Below are positions 25,327 to 34,237 of a stretch of DNA of 64,000 nucleotides, piece after piece. Under the pieces are notes generated by a model. It searched no databases and had not been told where the DNA came from. It saw nothing but the letters and a program-made list of their open reading frames with translations. This DNA is from Sporisorium sorghi (Eukaryota > Basidiomycota > Ustilaginomycetes > Ustilaginales > Ustilaginaceae). The position numbers and the translations under genes were made by a program. Position 1 is the stretch's first letter. Every line of letters begins with the position of its first letter. The stretch is from positions 310,001 through 374,000 of the forward strand of contig JALCCG010000001.1 in assembly GCA_023212695.1 (NCBI GenBank), read 5' to 3'.

Positions 25327-26085
25327 TCAGGCATCTCGTTTACGGTAAAATACAATAGCTGCTGTAACAAAGATCAGTGTCCATAACATTGAAATACCTG
25401 TCCCTTGCATGGGTGTGAGGACATTTATTTCATCAGAGGAAAGCGGCATATACATATAGTATCCTGCCGTATCCGGAAAGTATTTTTTAATACTAGGTAG
25501 AAAATCTCTCGTCAATGGACTGACAATGAAATAATAGCCAAGCAGTACCACTAAAGCAGGAGTCGTTCGTCTTATTAGAGCACCTATAGCTGCACTAAGA
25601 AGTGTGGTTAATGTTAGATAGCCTGTTGCACCCGCTAATGCTTTTATCATTGTGTCTGTTTCAATCCATGCTGCTGTGTCTCTCATCATCATAAAAGTAT
25701 ATAGTACACCGGATGCAGCAATAATAAAGGCCGCGGGAACGGTTATGATTGCCAATGCCAAATGCTTCATGGATAATTGAATCCCACGCCAAGGTATCGT
25801 AGCTAACGTAGTTCGAATCTGTCCACCGGTATACTCCGAACAAGTAGCTATTATCCCAAGAATAATGAATCCTGCTTGGAGATATCCCATAGAAGCAAGT
25901 CCTATATTCAGTATACTTTGCGTACCTGCTGCCCCTTGTAGACCAACAGAAGTAAATGCTGCGGCTAAAACTAAATTAACAATGAATGTACCCATAAGAG
26001 TGCGCCATATCAATGGTAATGTAACTAATTTATCCAGTTCAGCACGAAGGATTTGTGTTATCTTTCTACTAGAAGAGACAATCAT
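25327..26085 (-). CDS. ABC-2 exporter permease (LanG-like)
   Basis: 252 residues with about six membrane helices (FIVNLVLAAAFTSVGL, AGFIILGIIATCSEY, LTTLLSAAIGALI, MLWTLIFVTAAIVF). The conserved TCSEYTGGQIRTTLATIPWR stretch after the second helix is typical of ABC-2/bacteriocin-immunity permeases. It overlaps the previous permease gene by 4 bp (ATGA). The two permeases are distantly related and would form one heterodimeric exporter with the ATPase encoded upstream. Confidence 0.85.
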   Translation of the reverse strand: MIVSSSRKITQILRAELDKLVTLPLIWRTLMGTFIVNLVLAAAFTSVGLQGAAGTQSILNIGLASMGYLQAGFIILGIIATCSEYTGGQIRTTLATIPWRGIQLSMKHLALAIITVPAAFIIAASGVLYTFMMMRDTAAWIETDTMIKALAGATGYLTLTTLLSAAIGALIRRTTPALVVLLGYYFIVSPLTRDFLPSIKKYFPDTAGYYMYMPLSSDEINVLTPMQGTGISMLWTLIFVTAAIVFYRKRDA

Positions 26086-26852
26086 GATGCAACGTCCCTC
26101 CTATGGAATACAATAGCTGCAGCAATGAAAAAAAAGGCTACCCAAGCAAACATGACTAAACCGCCTGTGAATGGGGTGTGAAATCTGTCGAGAATGGCGT
26201 TAGATCTGTCGTCAAAAAACATAAACATTTCAAGACCAGCCCTATCTGGTAAGTAAAACGCCAGCTTTGTAACCTTAGATAGCAGGACACTAAATGATAC
26301 AAGAGATGAATTTATCATGAGCACAGTAAGCGGGATAATGCCATTTTTAGTTAGAACCGTAATCCCAAATGCTAAAAGAGCAGTGAATGTCCAGTAACAA
26401 ACTACACCGATAAGTCTAGACCATTCAAATGCAGGGACATATTCGCCAAGAATAAGATGCGTTGCTGACACAGTTGTCATAATAGCAACAATACAAAGCA
26501 GTATGCTGATTGCTGTCACAGCGCCTGCTTTTGCCAACAAAAAATGAAGCCTTGATGAAACAACCGTTAAACTGGTTGTAATCTGTTGTCCTCCGCCAGA
26601 TTCACTGCTCTCAGTCAGATACTCACTGCTGACAGCAAGCACACCAAGAATAATGACACCTTGCACACCTAGACCTAATCCAATAAAACCAACTTCCGAT
26701 AGCCGTGTGCTAACTCCAGCTATAATCTCTTCTTTTTGTGCTGTACTGTCCAAGACAGCAATGATCGCTGGGGCGAATGCTCCAATCAGAAAGGCAAGCC
26801 AAATGCCCGGCAGGGAGAACAATTTAGATAGTTCCGCGTTGAATGCTCTCAT
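26082..26852 (-). CDS. ABC-2 exporter permease (LanE-like)
   Basis: 256 residues with about six helices (IWLAFLIGAFAPAIIAVL, VQGVIILGVLAVSSEYL, AISILLCIVAIMTTVSA, GGLVMFAWVAFFFIAAAIVF). SSEYLTESSESGGGQQITTS matches the same motif region as its partner, confirming the pair. It overlaps the ATPase gene by 4 bp and the next permease by 4 bp, giving strict coupling. In LanFEG-type systems such pairs expel antimicrobial peptides from the membrane; the natural substrate is unknown here. Confidence 0.85.
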   Translation of the reverse strand: MRAFNAELSKLFSLPGIWLAFLIGAFAPAIIAVLDSTAQKEEIIAGVSTRLSEVGFIGLGLGVQGVIILGVLAVSSEYLTESSESGGGQQITTSLTVVSSRLHFLLAKAGAVTAISILLCIVAIMTTVSATHLILGEYVPAFEWSRLIGVVCYWTFTALLAFGITVLTKNGIIPLTVLMINSSLVSFSVLLSKVTKLAFYLPDRAGLEMFMFFDDRSNAILDRFHTPFTGGLVMFAWVAFFFIAAAIVFHRRDVAS

Positions 26853-27562
26853 ACAACATCACCTGCATTTTCAGATGTCAGGGCAAAAAAGGCTTCCTCC
26901 AGCGAGGAATGGTTACCTATTACTTCTTCCAAGGCTCCATCTGCAACGATTGTTCCATGCTTAATAATCACGACATCATCTACCGTCTCTGCAAGCTCCC
27001 CCATTAGATGACTGGATAGCAACACCGTATTTCCAGACTCAGCACGTTCACGTAAAAATGTCCGAATCCACCGAATTCCTTCCGGGTCGAGCCCGTTTAC
27101 GGGTTCATCTAAAATCAATATTTTGGGATCACCAAGCAGTGCAGCTGCCATTCCAAGTCTTCTCCCCATACCAAGGGAGTAACTCCCAACTCTTTTTCCA
27201 GCTGCATTCGTAAGACCTACTATTTCCAGAACTTCCTCAACACGTGAGCGAGTCAAGCCTGCGGCACGAGCAATCCAGCGCAAATGTGCCCGTCCTGTAC
27301 GCATACGATGAGCTCCAAATCCATCAAGTGCGGCACCTACGGTTTCTAGAGGATTATGTAATTCTGCGAATGCCTTTCCATTAATTAGTGCACTTCCTGA
27401 GGTGGCACGATCTAATCCAAGCAGGATGCGAAGTGTAGAACTTTTACCTGCCCCATTCGGACCTAAAAAACCAGTTACTCTACCGGGTCTAGCTTTAAAA
27501 CTGATACCTGATAAGATTTCTTGACTTCCGCGATGTTTGACTAAGTTATGAATGGTAAGCAA
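26849..27562 (-). CDS. ABC exporter ATP-binding protein (LanF/BcrA-like)
   Basis: 237 residues from the TTG at 27562, which follows GGAAG by 8 nt; the frame continues upstream but lacks a better site. Walker A GPNGAGKSS, signature region SYSLGMGRRLGMAAALL in place of LSGGQ, Walker B ILILDEPVNGLDPEG and switch His SSHLM. The SLGMxxRL signature is typical of BcrA/LanF-type exporters for peptide antibiotics. It is co-transcribed with the kinase upstream (92-bp gap) and two permeases downstream. Confidence 0.88.
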   Translation of the reverse strand: MLTIHNLVKHRGSQEILSGISFKARPGRVTGFLGPNGAGKSSTLRILLGLDRATSGSALINGKAFAELHNPLETVGAALDGFGAHRMRTGRAHLRWIARAAGLTRSRVEEVLEIVGLTNAAGKRVGSYSLGMGRRLGMAAALLGDPKILILDEPVNGLDPEGIRWIRTFLRERAESGNTVLLSSHLMGELAETVDDVVIIKHGTIVADGALEEVIGNHSSLEEAFFALTSENAGDVV

Positions 27563-27654
27563 CCATAACACTTCCTTTCTGTTATGGTTCTCATTATAAA
27601 GAATCAAAGTTACATCTCGGTTATCATGCTGTTTACTTCTGGGTTAACTTTAGT

Positions 27655-28662
27655 TTAAGCTCTACCAATAGCTACTTTTGTGCCCTTTTCATTGGATGTA
27701 AAATCAGCTTTCAGCTTCATTTTTTGCAGCATATAATTTGAAGTCGACAAGCCAATCCCTGCTCCACGCTCATAGGAAGAGTTATCCATACCTGGACCTC
27801 GGTCTGCAACAATGATCCGTTCTTTTTCTACATCCACCACAATGTTTACATATTTCCCTTCTGCTGCATGGCGAAGAATGTTCTGAAATAAATTATCCAG
27901 AACCCGTGTCATCCACTTAGGATCTGCTTCCCAATAAAAAGTCTCCTCTGCCGGTAAGTCAACATCGATCTGCATTTCTTTCTCTTCAAATACAGGATAC
28001 CACGCAGCAACAGATGCTCTTACTAAACGTCCAATATCTGTTGAAGTTGGCTCAAAAGGATGCTTCCCTGATGTAAGCAATGTATAAGAAAGCAAATCAT
28101 CCATTAGATCTCCGACTCTTGTAATCGTATGGTTCATCTCTGTTAATGAATTTTGTCCTTCTAAACTCATGGATTCTTTATTTAATCTGGTAATGTGTCC
28201 TCGCAAAATGGTAAGTGGCGTTCGCAAGTCGTGAGACAAATTCGCAATGAGTCGATGTCTTAACAATTCCTCTTCATATTCCCGCTTGCGACTGTCTTCA
28301 AGCTGCTGAATCATCCAATTAAAAGAGCTTCCCAACTGGTCTATTTCATCCATACGATCACTTTGAACAGAAATTGGTTTAGGAAATGAATGATGATTAG
28401 CTGAAAATGACATGATTTCCTGTAAACCGCTAAGACGTTTACGAAGTCTCAAGAAGAAAATCCAAGATAATACAACAAATGCGACAATAATAAAACCAAA
28501 CAATAGTAGTACAACGTAAAATAGATTTAACGCACTCAGAACTTCTCCATTGATAGAAGACCCAACGAACGCAGAGAAGAAAATAAGCACAAGGGGAGGA
28601 AAAAAGATAAATAGAAAATGTCCTTTTAAAAAACGATGAAATAATGATCTTCTTTGTTTCAT
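27655..28662 (-). CDS. sensor histidine kinase with short extracytoplasmic loop
   Basis: 335 residues. Two membrane helices (about 15-33 and 47-70) enclose only about 12 external residues, the layout of intramembrane-sensing kinases that work with ABC exporters. A HAMP-like linker (RLSGLQEIMSFSANHH; DEIDQLGSSFNWMI) follows, then the phospho-acceptor helix SHDLRTPLTILRGHI and the ATPase boxes NLFQNILRHA (N), DRGPGM (G1) and GAGIGLSTS (G2). Its ATG overlaps the response-regulator stop by 4 bp. It probably detects the exported compound or transport flux. Confidence 0.9.
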   Translation of the reverse strand: MKQRRSLFHRFLKGHFLFIFFPPLVLIFFSAFVGSSINGEVLSALNLFYVVLLLFGFIIVAFVVLSWIFFLRLRKRLSGLQEIMSFSANHHSFPKPISVQSDRMDEIDQLGSSFNWMIQQLEDSRKREYEEELLRHRLIANLSHDLRTPLTILRGHITRLNKESMSLEGQNSLTEMNHTITRVGDLMDDLLSYTLLTSGKHPFEPTSTDIGRLVRASVAAWYPVFEEKEMQIDVDLPAEETFYWEADPKWMTRVLDNLFQNILRHAAEGKYVNIVVDVEKERIIVADRGPGMDNSSYERGAGIGLSTSNYMLQKMKLKADFTSNEKGTKVAIGRA

Positions 28663-29336
28663 AGCTTCACCCGATAACCTATTCCTTTCAACGTTTCAAT
28701 AATCTCTGGGGAATCTGGATGACGTTCCAACTTTTGACGCAGTCGATGGATATGCACCATTAATGTTTTATCACCAGTTATATAAGTTTCTTCCCAAATT
28801 GCTTCATAAATTTGTTCTTTTGGTAAAACTTGATTAGGGTGGCGTATGAAGTACATTAAAATTTGATGTTGTTTCCCTGTCAGTATAATTTCTTCTCCTG
28901 TGCGCTTGTCATATACCATTTGGACTTCTGGATCTACTTCAATCTGATTTCCTAATAAAATGCGTTCGGAATGTGTTCCACCACTTCGACGTATTAACAC
29001 TTCTAATCTTGCTACTAATTCATCCGTATGGAATGGTTTCGTTACATAGTCATCAGCAAATTGTAAACCATCTACCTTATCATTTATCGATGTTCGAGCA
29101 GATAACAGCAAAATAGGAACAGCAGGAGCTGCCTTTTTTAATCGTTTTCCCACTGTAAATCCGTCTAAACCAGGTAACATGATATCCAAAATAACGACTT
29201 CATGCTGATTTACTTCTTTTTCGGCTCCTTCACCAGAAAGCAGCCACTGAACTGAGAATCCTCGCTGTTCCAATTCTTCTTTTAGCAGGCTGCCTATTTT
29301 CTCATTATCTTCAATATATAATACGTTTCTTTTCAA
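28659..29336 (-). CDS. OmpR-family response regulator
   Basis: 225 residues from a TTG behind GAGGG. The receiver domain has the acid pair YIEDNEKIG, phospho-Asp in VVILDIMLPGLDGF, Thr/Ser in LLLSARTS and Lys in YVTKPFHTDEL. The C-terminal winged helix includes ILTGKQHQILMYF and KTLMVHIHRLRQKLE. It is the first gene of the five-gene operon RR-HK-ATPase-permease-permease and likely activates it under autoregulation. Confidence 0.92.
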   Translation of the reverse strand: MKRNVLYIEDNEKIGSLLKEELEQRGFSVQWLLSGEGAEKEVNQHEVVILDIMLPGLDGFTVGKRLKKAAPAVPILLLSARTSINDKVDGLQFADDYVTKPFHTDELVARLEVLIRRSGGTHSERILLGNQIEVDPEVQMVYDKRTGEEIILTGKQHQILMYFIRHPNQVLPKEQIYEAIWEETYITGDKTLMVHIHRLRQKLERHPDSPEIIETLKGIGYRVKL

Positions 29337-29433
29337 GTAACATCCCTCTCTCTATATGGAGTTCACTATTAGACAGATTAACACAAACTAAAAAATGGGC
29401 AACAAAATGAGTTGGCGATGCTACGAGAATTGA

Positions 29434-29500
29434 TTAATCTAATCGGCAGCCTCCAAGTTAGCGATTTTCAATGGGACCATGTTCTTGTCTCTCGACAGGC
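29434..29500 (-). repeat. dispersed repeat, copy F (partial)
   Basis: TTAATCTAATCGGCAGCCTC, AAGTTAGCGATTTTCAATGG and CATGTTCTTGTCTCTCGACA match the left tip, the right hairpin arm and the right end of the family; the central dyad is missing. It is about 80 bp 3' of the TetR stop codon at 29582. Confidence 0.65.
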
Positions 29501-29581
29501 GTGTGCCAGGTCCTCTATTCGATTGATAGATTCACTTTGGTGAGCCAGCACCTTCAAACGTTCCATCACAGAGTATCCCGC

Positions 29582-30163
29582 TTATTTAAGCAATGTAAGA
29601 GTCACCTCTATCGTATTATTTACGAATGAGCGCTCCGGACGGGATTTTAACATGACGGTCAGCCCAATTAACGATACGATTAGCGCTTGTGATAAAGCTT
29701 TCGCGTCTGTGCCACTCGCTAGCTCGCCAGATTGGAGGCCTCGCTCAATGGTTTCTTGAAATATGACCGCAAGGTACATCTGATGTTCTCTTGTCAGAAT
29801 TTCAAATTTCTCATCATGTGGCGCAAGCTCGACCATCGTATTGATGCAAAAGCATCCGCGGCTGCGGCTTACCGAATATTCCTCATCAACCAGGTTCTCA
29901 AAAAAAGCTCGAAACGCCTCCCTGACGGATGGCTGGTTTTGAAGTCTGCTTCGCGCCTCGGAAGCATGCGACATCGTGTATTTGCGCAGAGCGGTTTCGA
30001 ACAGTTCTTTCTTGTCTCCAAAGGCTGAGTATATACTCGGCCGCTGAATGCCCATTCTGGAAGTCAAATCGCTTAATGAGGTAGCTTCATATCCCTTTTC
30101 CCAAAATAACTGCATCGCGGCATCTAATACTTTCTCTTCATCAAATTCGCGGACTCGTCCCAT
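29582..30163 (-). CDS. TetR/AcrR-family transcriptional regulator
   Basis: 193 residues. The DNA-binding domain covers residues 7-55 (VLDAAMQLFWEKGYEATSLS; IQRPSIYSAFGDKKELFETA). The C-terminal ligand domain contains FFENLVDEEYSVSRSRGCF and carries two Cys. Divergent from the MFS gene across 287 bp, it is almost surely its repressor, with induction by the substrate of the pump. Similar pairs (YxaF- or LmrA-like) are common in Bacillales. The ligand is unknown. Confidence 0.88.
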   Translation of the reverse strand: MGRVREFDEEKVLDAAMQLFWEKGYEATSLSDLTSRMGIQRPSIYSAFGDKKELFETALRKYTMSHASEARSRLQNQPSVREAFRAFFENLVDEEYSVSRSRGCFCINTMVELAPHDEKFEILTREHQMYLAVIFQETIERGLQSGELASGTDAKALSQALIVSLIGLTVMLKSRPERSFVNNTIEVTLTLLK

Positions 30164-30360
30164 AATGGTTTACCCCTCGTTATGTTTGATTTTTGTGGAT
30201 ACGCTTTGATCACATTTGTATGAATACAGCTTCATTTCATTACCAATCAGTACAATTAATTTTATGATGAACGGCTGTGGTTGTCAAATACAGATTCCCT
30301 TATATAATCCGGTTGAATATCAATCCATTACGTATACTCTTATCGTTCAAAATATACGTG

Positions 30361-30390
30361 TTGACTTGAATTGTAATTGTGATGTATATT
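30361..30390 (+). promoter_or_regulatory. candidate sigma-A promoter of the MFS gene
   Basis: TTGACT (30361-30366) and TATATT (30385-30390) are 18 bp apart, about 60 bp before the MFS start. The following ATTCGACCGATTAACATACC and CGAACAG contain short imperfect inverted TTCG/CGAA ends and might be the TetR operator; this is weak. Confidence 0.5.
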
Positions 30391-30450
30391 TATTCGACCG
30401 ATTAACATACCGAACAGTACATAATAATCGAAAGGGTTGAATGAACCAAA

Positions 30451-31716
30451 ATGGAAGATATGACAGAAGAAAAAGCGGTCCATAACGAAACAAAGGCGCA
30501 TGTCCCGCAGGTGACGGTAACCTCGACTGAATCCGGGTCCGTTGATCGTACGCCTCTAACTCGATACGTGACATTGTTGTTTGCGGTTGCTTGCGGAATG
30601 TCAGTTGCCAATATCTACTTCGCACAGCCGCTGCTCGATGAGCTGTCTAACGAGTTCAACATGGACTATTCCATCATCGGAATTCTTATTACCGTCACTC
30701 AGGTCTTCTATGCATTGGGATTGCTGCTGCTAGTGCCTCTGGGCGATTTGCTGAACCAGCGCCGATTGATTATCGCTCAGATGGCAATCTCCATAATGGC
30801 TCTGGTTATCGTTGGTACTGCTTCCTCCGGAACGATGCTCTTTGCGGGTTTGGCATTGGTCGGATTGCTTGCCGTTGTAACGCAGACGATTGTAGCGTTC
30901 GCGGCGACCACAGCTGCACCTGCTGAACGAGGGCGTGTCGTTGGTATGGTAACCAGCGGAGTTGTGATTGGGATCCTTCTCGCGCGAACCATTTCAGGAA
31001 TTTTGAAGGATCTAGCAGGATGGCGTTCGGTTTATCTGGTTTCTGCCGCGTTGATGCTGCTCATGGTTTACGCATTATATAAGGTGATGCCAGATGGTGA
31101 GCGTAAGGTAAAGACTGTTCCCTATTCTCAACTGCTTAAGTCGGTACTGATGCTGTTCCTGCAAGAACGGCTATTACGTATCCGCGCTGTTTTGGCTATG
31201 TTGATTTTTACCGCTTTCAGCATTTTGTGGACGCCATTAGTACTGCCTCTTAGCTCGCCGCCACTATCCCTTTCGCACTCTGCCATCGGGGCGTTTGGTC
31301 TCGTGGGTGTCGTGGGTGCATTGGCTGCAGCAAAGGCTGGTAAGCTAGCCGATCGTGGTTATGGACAGAGAACGACAGGAATTGCATTGTTTCTGTTATT
31401 ACTATCTTGGCTGCCAATCAGCTACACGGAGCAGTCCCTGTTTGCCTTAGTCATTGGTATTGTTCTGCTGGACTTGGCGGTGCAGGCCGTGCATGTTACG
31501 AATCAGAGTATGATTTTTGCATTGCGCCCGCAGGCGCGCAGTCGCATGGTTGCCGGGTATATGATTTTTTATTCCATCGGAAGTGCTGCTGGTTCAATTG
31601 CTTCGACCTATATTTATGGACAGTATGGTTGGCATGGAGTTTGCGTGCTTGGCGCTTCCGTCAGCGCTTTTGCTCTTATATTCTGGGTTATAACCAAAGG
31701 TGGCAAAGGCGCCTAA
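30451..31716 (+). CDS. MFS transporter (efflux type)
   Basis: 421 residues, about 12 helices after a polar 40-residue N-terminus. The antiporter motif C is recognisable as VTSGVVIGILLARTISGIL, together with GWRSVYLVSAALMLLMVY. A cytoplasmic loop (GERKVKTVPYSQLLKSVLM) separates two six-helix halves. It resembles YgaY-type drug/metabolite exporters. It is divergently paired with the TetR gene, which suggests substrate-induced efflux. Its start at 30451 has a distant AAAGGG site; the ATG at 30460 is an alternative. Confidence 0.85.
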   Translation: MEDMTEEKAVHNETKAHVPQVTVTSTESGSVDRTPLTRYVTLLFAVACGMSVANIYFAQPLLDELSNEFNMDYSIIGILITVTQVFYALGLLLLVPLGDLLNQRRLIIAQMAISIMALVIVGTASSGTMLFAGLALVGLLAVVTQTIVAFAATTAAPAERGRVVGMVTSGVVIGILLARTISGILKDLAGWRSVYLVSAALMLLMVYALYKVMPDGERKVKTVPYSQLLKSVLMLFLQERLLRIRAVLAMLIFTAFSILWTPLVLPLSSPPLSLSHSAIGAFGLVGVVGALAAAKAGKLADRGYGQRTTGIALFLLLLSWLPISYTEQSLFALVIGIVLLDLAVQAVHVTNQSMIFALRPQARSRMVAGYMIFYSIGSAAGSIASTYIYGQYGWHGVCVLGASVSAFALIFWVITKGGKGA

Positions 31717-31879
31717 TTACTGTAAACCCAAGTGTCCTATGTGTAGAATAAGATGCCCGTTTCCCTGTCGGATCACGGTAATGTCCGTATTCTTTTGATG
31801 AGTTCTAAACAATGCACTAAAGAAATTGATTACCATTAGTACACTAGTATAAGGGTTTTCATTGTGCATAAATCGTACA

Positions 31880-31932
31880 AGTCTTTATCCTTGATTCACG
31901 ACTAAACTTGTATAGATAAAACAAAACACTAC
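31880..31932 (-). repeat. dispersed repeat, copy J (weak remnant)
   Basis: CCTTGATTCACGACTAAACT, TGTATAGATAAAACAAAAC recalls the central block TTGTACCGATAAAACAAAA of the family. The hairpin is lost. The rest of the 400-bp gap 31717-32124 has no gene and ends with the terminator at 32038. Confidence 0.35.
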
Positions 31933-32037
31933 ATTGGAGTGATCTCCCATCCGTTAAATACGAAGTCATATACGCAAATTTCACAAATCACTGGTACTTA
32001 GACACACCACATTGTAATACGTAGTTACTTTGGTAGC

Positions 32038-32085
32038 AAAAAACCTTAGAGCATGCCGCAATGTGCAATATCTCTAAGGTTTTTC
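32038..32085. terminator. intrinsic terminator of the manganese catalase gene
   Basis: CCTTAGAG (32044-32051) and CTCTAAGG (32072-32079) form a stem with A/T-runs on both sides; on the minus strand it ends in TTTTTTG. It lies 40 bp past the catalase stop and can also stop transcription coming from the MFS gene. Confidence 0.8.
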
Positions 32086-32124
32086 TCTTTTTGTGGTGCT
32101 TTTATTGCGCAATCTATTACACTA

Positions 32125-32964
32125 TTATTTTTCAGTAGCTTCACCAATCAGGTCATGGTGTAGTTCTGTGGCCGGGATGACAGGCTCGTATATTTGTCCT
32201 TTTGGAACAGGATTGGAAATATACACGAAGTTTCCGGTACCATCGGGTGCACTCCCTTTGGCCCACAAACCCTCACCTGATTCAGTTCCCTCCGAGAGAT
32301 TCCAGAATTCATAAGCTTCTGGCTGGGATTCCTGTTCTGCCTTAGGTGGGAATGAAGCCGGTACAACGACTCCGTTCTTTTCCTCCAGTTCTTGGATCGC
32401 GGCCATCCATTGATATTGATGGTAACGGTCACGTGCCAACATTTTACGGAGAGTTGCACGAACACCTTCATCGGTAGTCATATGATAGAGTCTTGCCACT
32501 TGAAGTCGACCCTGACTTTCGGCATGCAGATTGGATCGCATGTCTGCCAGAAGGTTACCACTCGCCACGATGTATGAACCGTTCCAGGGTACTCCGTTAG
32601 AGTTAGTAGGCAACCCTCCCAGACCGCTTACAAGTAAGTGTTGGGGATTGATGCCACCCATTATGGCTGCTGTAACCGGATCTTCAGCTGCTTTTTGTTG
32701 CTCAGCAGGTGTTGCCCCATCCAGCAATTGGCTAATCAATGCGCAGAGCATTTCAACATGGCCGATCTCTTCAGTACCAATATCCATGAGCATATCTTTG
32801 TATTTTTCTTCGCCCCGACAATTAAATCCTTGAAATAGATACTGCATCATAACGGTCATTTCCCCGAATTGTCCACCTAGCACCTCTTGGACTTGGCGTG
32901 CAAAAGCGGGATCCGGGCGATCTACTTTTACCTCAAATTGTAACTCTTTCTGGTGTCGAAACAT
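32125..32964 (-). CDS. manganese-containing catalase
   Basis: 279 residues with a ferritin-like four-helix bundle binding two Mn ions: GQFGEMTVMMQYLFQGFN (first Glu), GTEEIGHVEML (Glu and His), LHAESQGRLQVARLYHMTTD (second pair) and ARDRYHQYQW. The C-terminal tail (FWNLSEGTESGEG, VYISNPVPKG) is typical of the Bacillus YdbD/CotJC relatives. It degrades hydrogen peroxide, often in spores or stationary cells. ATG at 32964 lies behind GGAGGG. Its neighbour upstream (33129) encodes a DUF3231 protein, also linked to spores in Bacillales. Confidence 0.92.
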   Translation of the reverse strand: MFRHQKELQFEVKVDRPDPAFARQVQEVLGGQFGEMTVMMQYLFQGFNCRGEEKYKDMLMDIGTEEIGHVEMLCALISQLLDGATPAEQQKAAEDPVTAAIMGGINPQHLLVSGLGGLPTNSNGVPWNGSYIVASGNLLADMRSNLHAESQGRLQVARLYHMTTDEGVRATLRKMLARDRYHQYQWMAAIQELEEKNGVVVPASFPPKAEQESQPEAYEFWNLSEGTESGEGLWAKGSAPDGTGNFVYISNPVPKGQIYEPVIPATELHHDLIGEATEK

Positions 32965-33044
32965 ATGAATCCCTCCATTAAGGGTAGTTGATCAATTCAA
33001 AATGTATATAACCTGCTCAAATGATTTTAAACAGTACAGCACAG

Positions 33045-33089
33045 CAAAAAAGACAAAGAACGGAGAGGCGGCCTCTCCATCTTTGTCTC
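33045..33089 (-). terminator. intrinsic terminator of the DUF3231 gene
   Basis: On the minus strand AGACAAAGATGGAGAGGC and GCCTCTCC...TCTTTGTCT form a stem of about 17 bp followed by TTTTTT. It lies 40 bp after the stop codon at 33129. Confidence 0.85.
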
Positions 33090-33128
33090 TGAAAATACAT
33101 CTAATCGTTTAGCAAAACATACGGTTAC

Positions 33129-33647
33129 CTAGGCTTCGTCAGAATCAGGTCTTTTGATTTGAAGAGGTGGAGGCACTAGCCATCCTTTCTCTTTGTTCAT
33201 CTGAAGGATTCTGACTCCTAAAGCCGTCTTGGTTAGGTGATATTTGGCAAATAATGCACCGACATCTTCTCTGATAGACTGCCCCATGACTTGGCTAGCT
33301 GCGACTAACCCTAACGAAGTATCGGCTGCTATTTTGGCTGCAATTTCAGGATCCGTGAATCTAGCGCCAGCCGGAATATCTTCCAGCTTCACAGGAGGCC
33401 GCTCAGGCAGCATTGGTGCAGGGGCAATGCCATTTTCGGTTAATAGGGTATCACATTCTTTAATCTCAAGTTTGGCTTGATCCAGCAGATCATCCAGCAC
33501 TTTCTTAAGATCCTTGTCACCTGCATGATTCAAGTATGCTTGATAACAGGAAACGAATCCTTTGGCTGCCATGGAGCATTGCCATACGCTAAAAATCTCT
33601 CCATAATGCAGCGGTTCATTTTTGGGATTGTCACTCAAAATGCCCAT
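33129..33647 (-). CDS. DUF3231 family protein
   Basis: 172 residues from the ATG at 33647, which is 8 nt behind GGAGGAG; a TTG at 33653 would be too close. Helical throughout, with NEPLHYGEIFSVWQCSMAAK and CYQAYLNHAGDKDLKKVLDD characteristic of DUF3231, a ferritin-like or CotF-like bundle. Usual DUF3231 proteins are twice as long, with two tandem bundles; this one has a single unit. It is probably a spore or stationary-phase protein. No enzymatic function is known. Confidence 0.75.
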   Translation of the reverse strand: MGILSDNPKNEPLHYGEIFSVWQCSMAAKGFVSCYQAYLNHAGDKDLKKVLDDLLDQAKLEIKECDTLLTENGIAPAPMLPERPPVKLEDIPAGARFTDPEIAAKIAADTSLGLVAASQVMGQSIREDVGALFAKYHLTKTALGVRILQMNKEKGWLVPPPLQIKRPDSDEA

Positions 33648-33789
33648 CTTCAATTCTCCTCCTCATACGATGTCGGTTTACCAAGTTATGTTTTACCAAA
33701 TGCAATGATTATATTCTTGTCCGTTACAAACATTGGTTAGTTAACCTTGGTTTCCACAATGCCCCATTCAAAACTTCCGTTTGGATAGG

Positions 33790-33882
33790 TGCTTGTCTCA
33801 TTCTCGTCCTCAGCTCGAGACAAGAACTTGTTCCGATAAAACAAAAAAGCCGCTAATTTAGCGACTTTCACTGGAACTAGTC
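33790..33882 (-). repeat. dispersed terminator-carrying repeat, copy D
   Basis: GCTTGTCTCATTCTCGTCCT, AGCTCGAGACAAGAACTTGT, CCGATAAAACAAAAAA and the hairpin GCCGCTAATTTAGCGAC (33849-33865). On the minus strand TTTTTTGTTTTATC follows the hairpin. It ends 10 bp from the stop codon of the HTH gene at 33892. Confidence 0.85.
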
Positions 33883-33891
33883 TTAATGCAA

Positions 33892-34140
33892 TCAACCACT
33901 TATTCCATATTCTCGCTTTACTTCATTATCGTTCGGAATTAATTCATACAAGGCACGAACATCACAACCGATGGAATCGGCAATCGATATGGCAGTTTTG
34001 AGCGGCATCACTCTTTTATTTTCAATAAAGTCGTAAATTCGTTCCGGTTTAAAAAGCAAGTCTTTTGCCAGCCATTCCGCTGACTTTCCGGATTCCATCA
34101 ATCGTTCATTCAGTAAGCAACGTCCTAGTTCAAATTTCAA
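33892..34140 (-). CDS. small Cro/C1-type HTH protein
   Basis: 82 residues from a TTG at 34140 behind AGGAGGTC. Residues about 10-65 form an XRE helix-turn-helix: LNERLMESGKSAEWLAKDLL, ERIYDFIENKRVMPLKTAIS, IADSIGCDVRALYEL. It has no separate effector domain, so it is a minimal DNA-binding protein of the type found as YozG-like or plasmid/phage-derived regulators. Repeat copy D provides its terminator. Confidence 0.8.
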   Translation of the reverse strand: MKFELGRCLLNERLMESGKSAEWLAKDLLFKPERIYDFIENKRVMPLKTAISIADSIGCDVRALYELIPNDNEVKREYGISG

Positions 34141-34237
34141 GAAGTGATGACCTCCTGCATAAAATAATATAACCCTAATCTCATTCGAGCTGCCGCTTTG
34201 TCTTTCGTTTCACTAAAGCGATGAGGGGTGGACTTGT

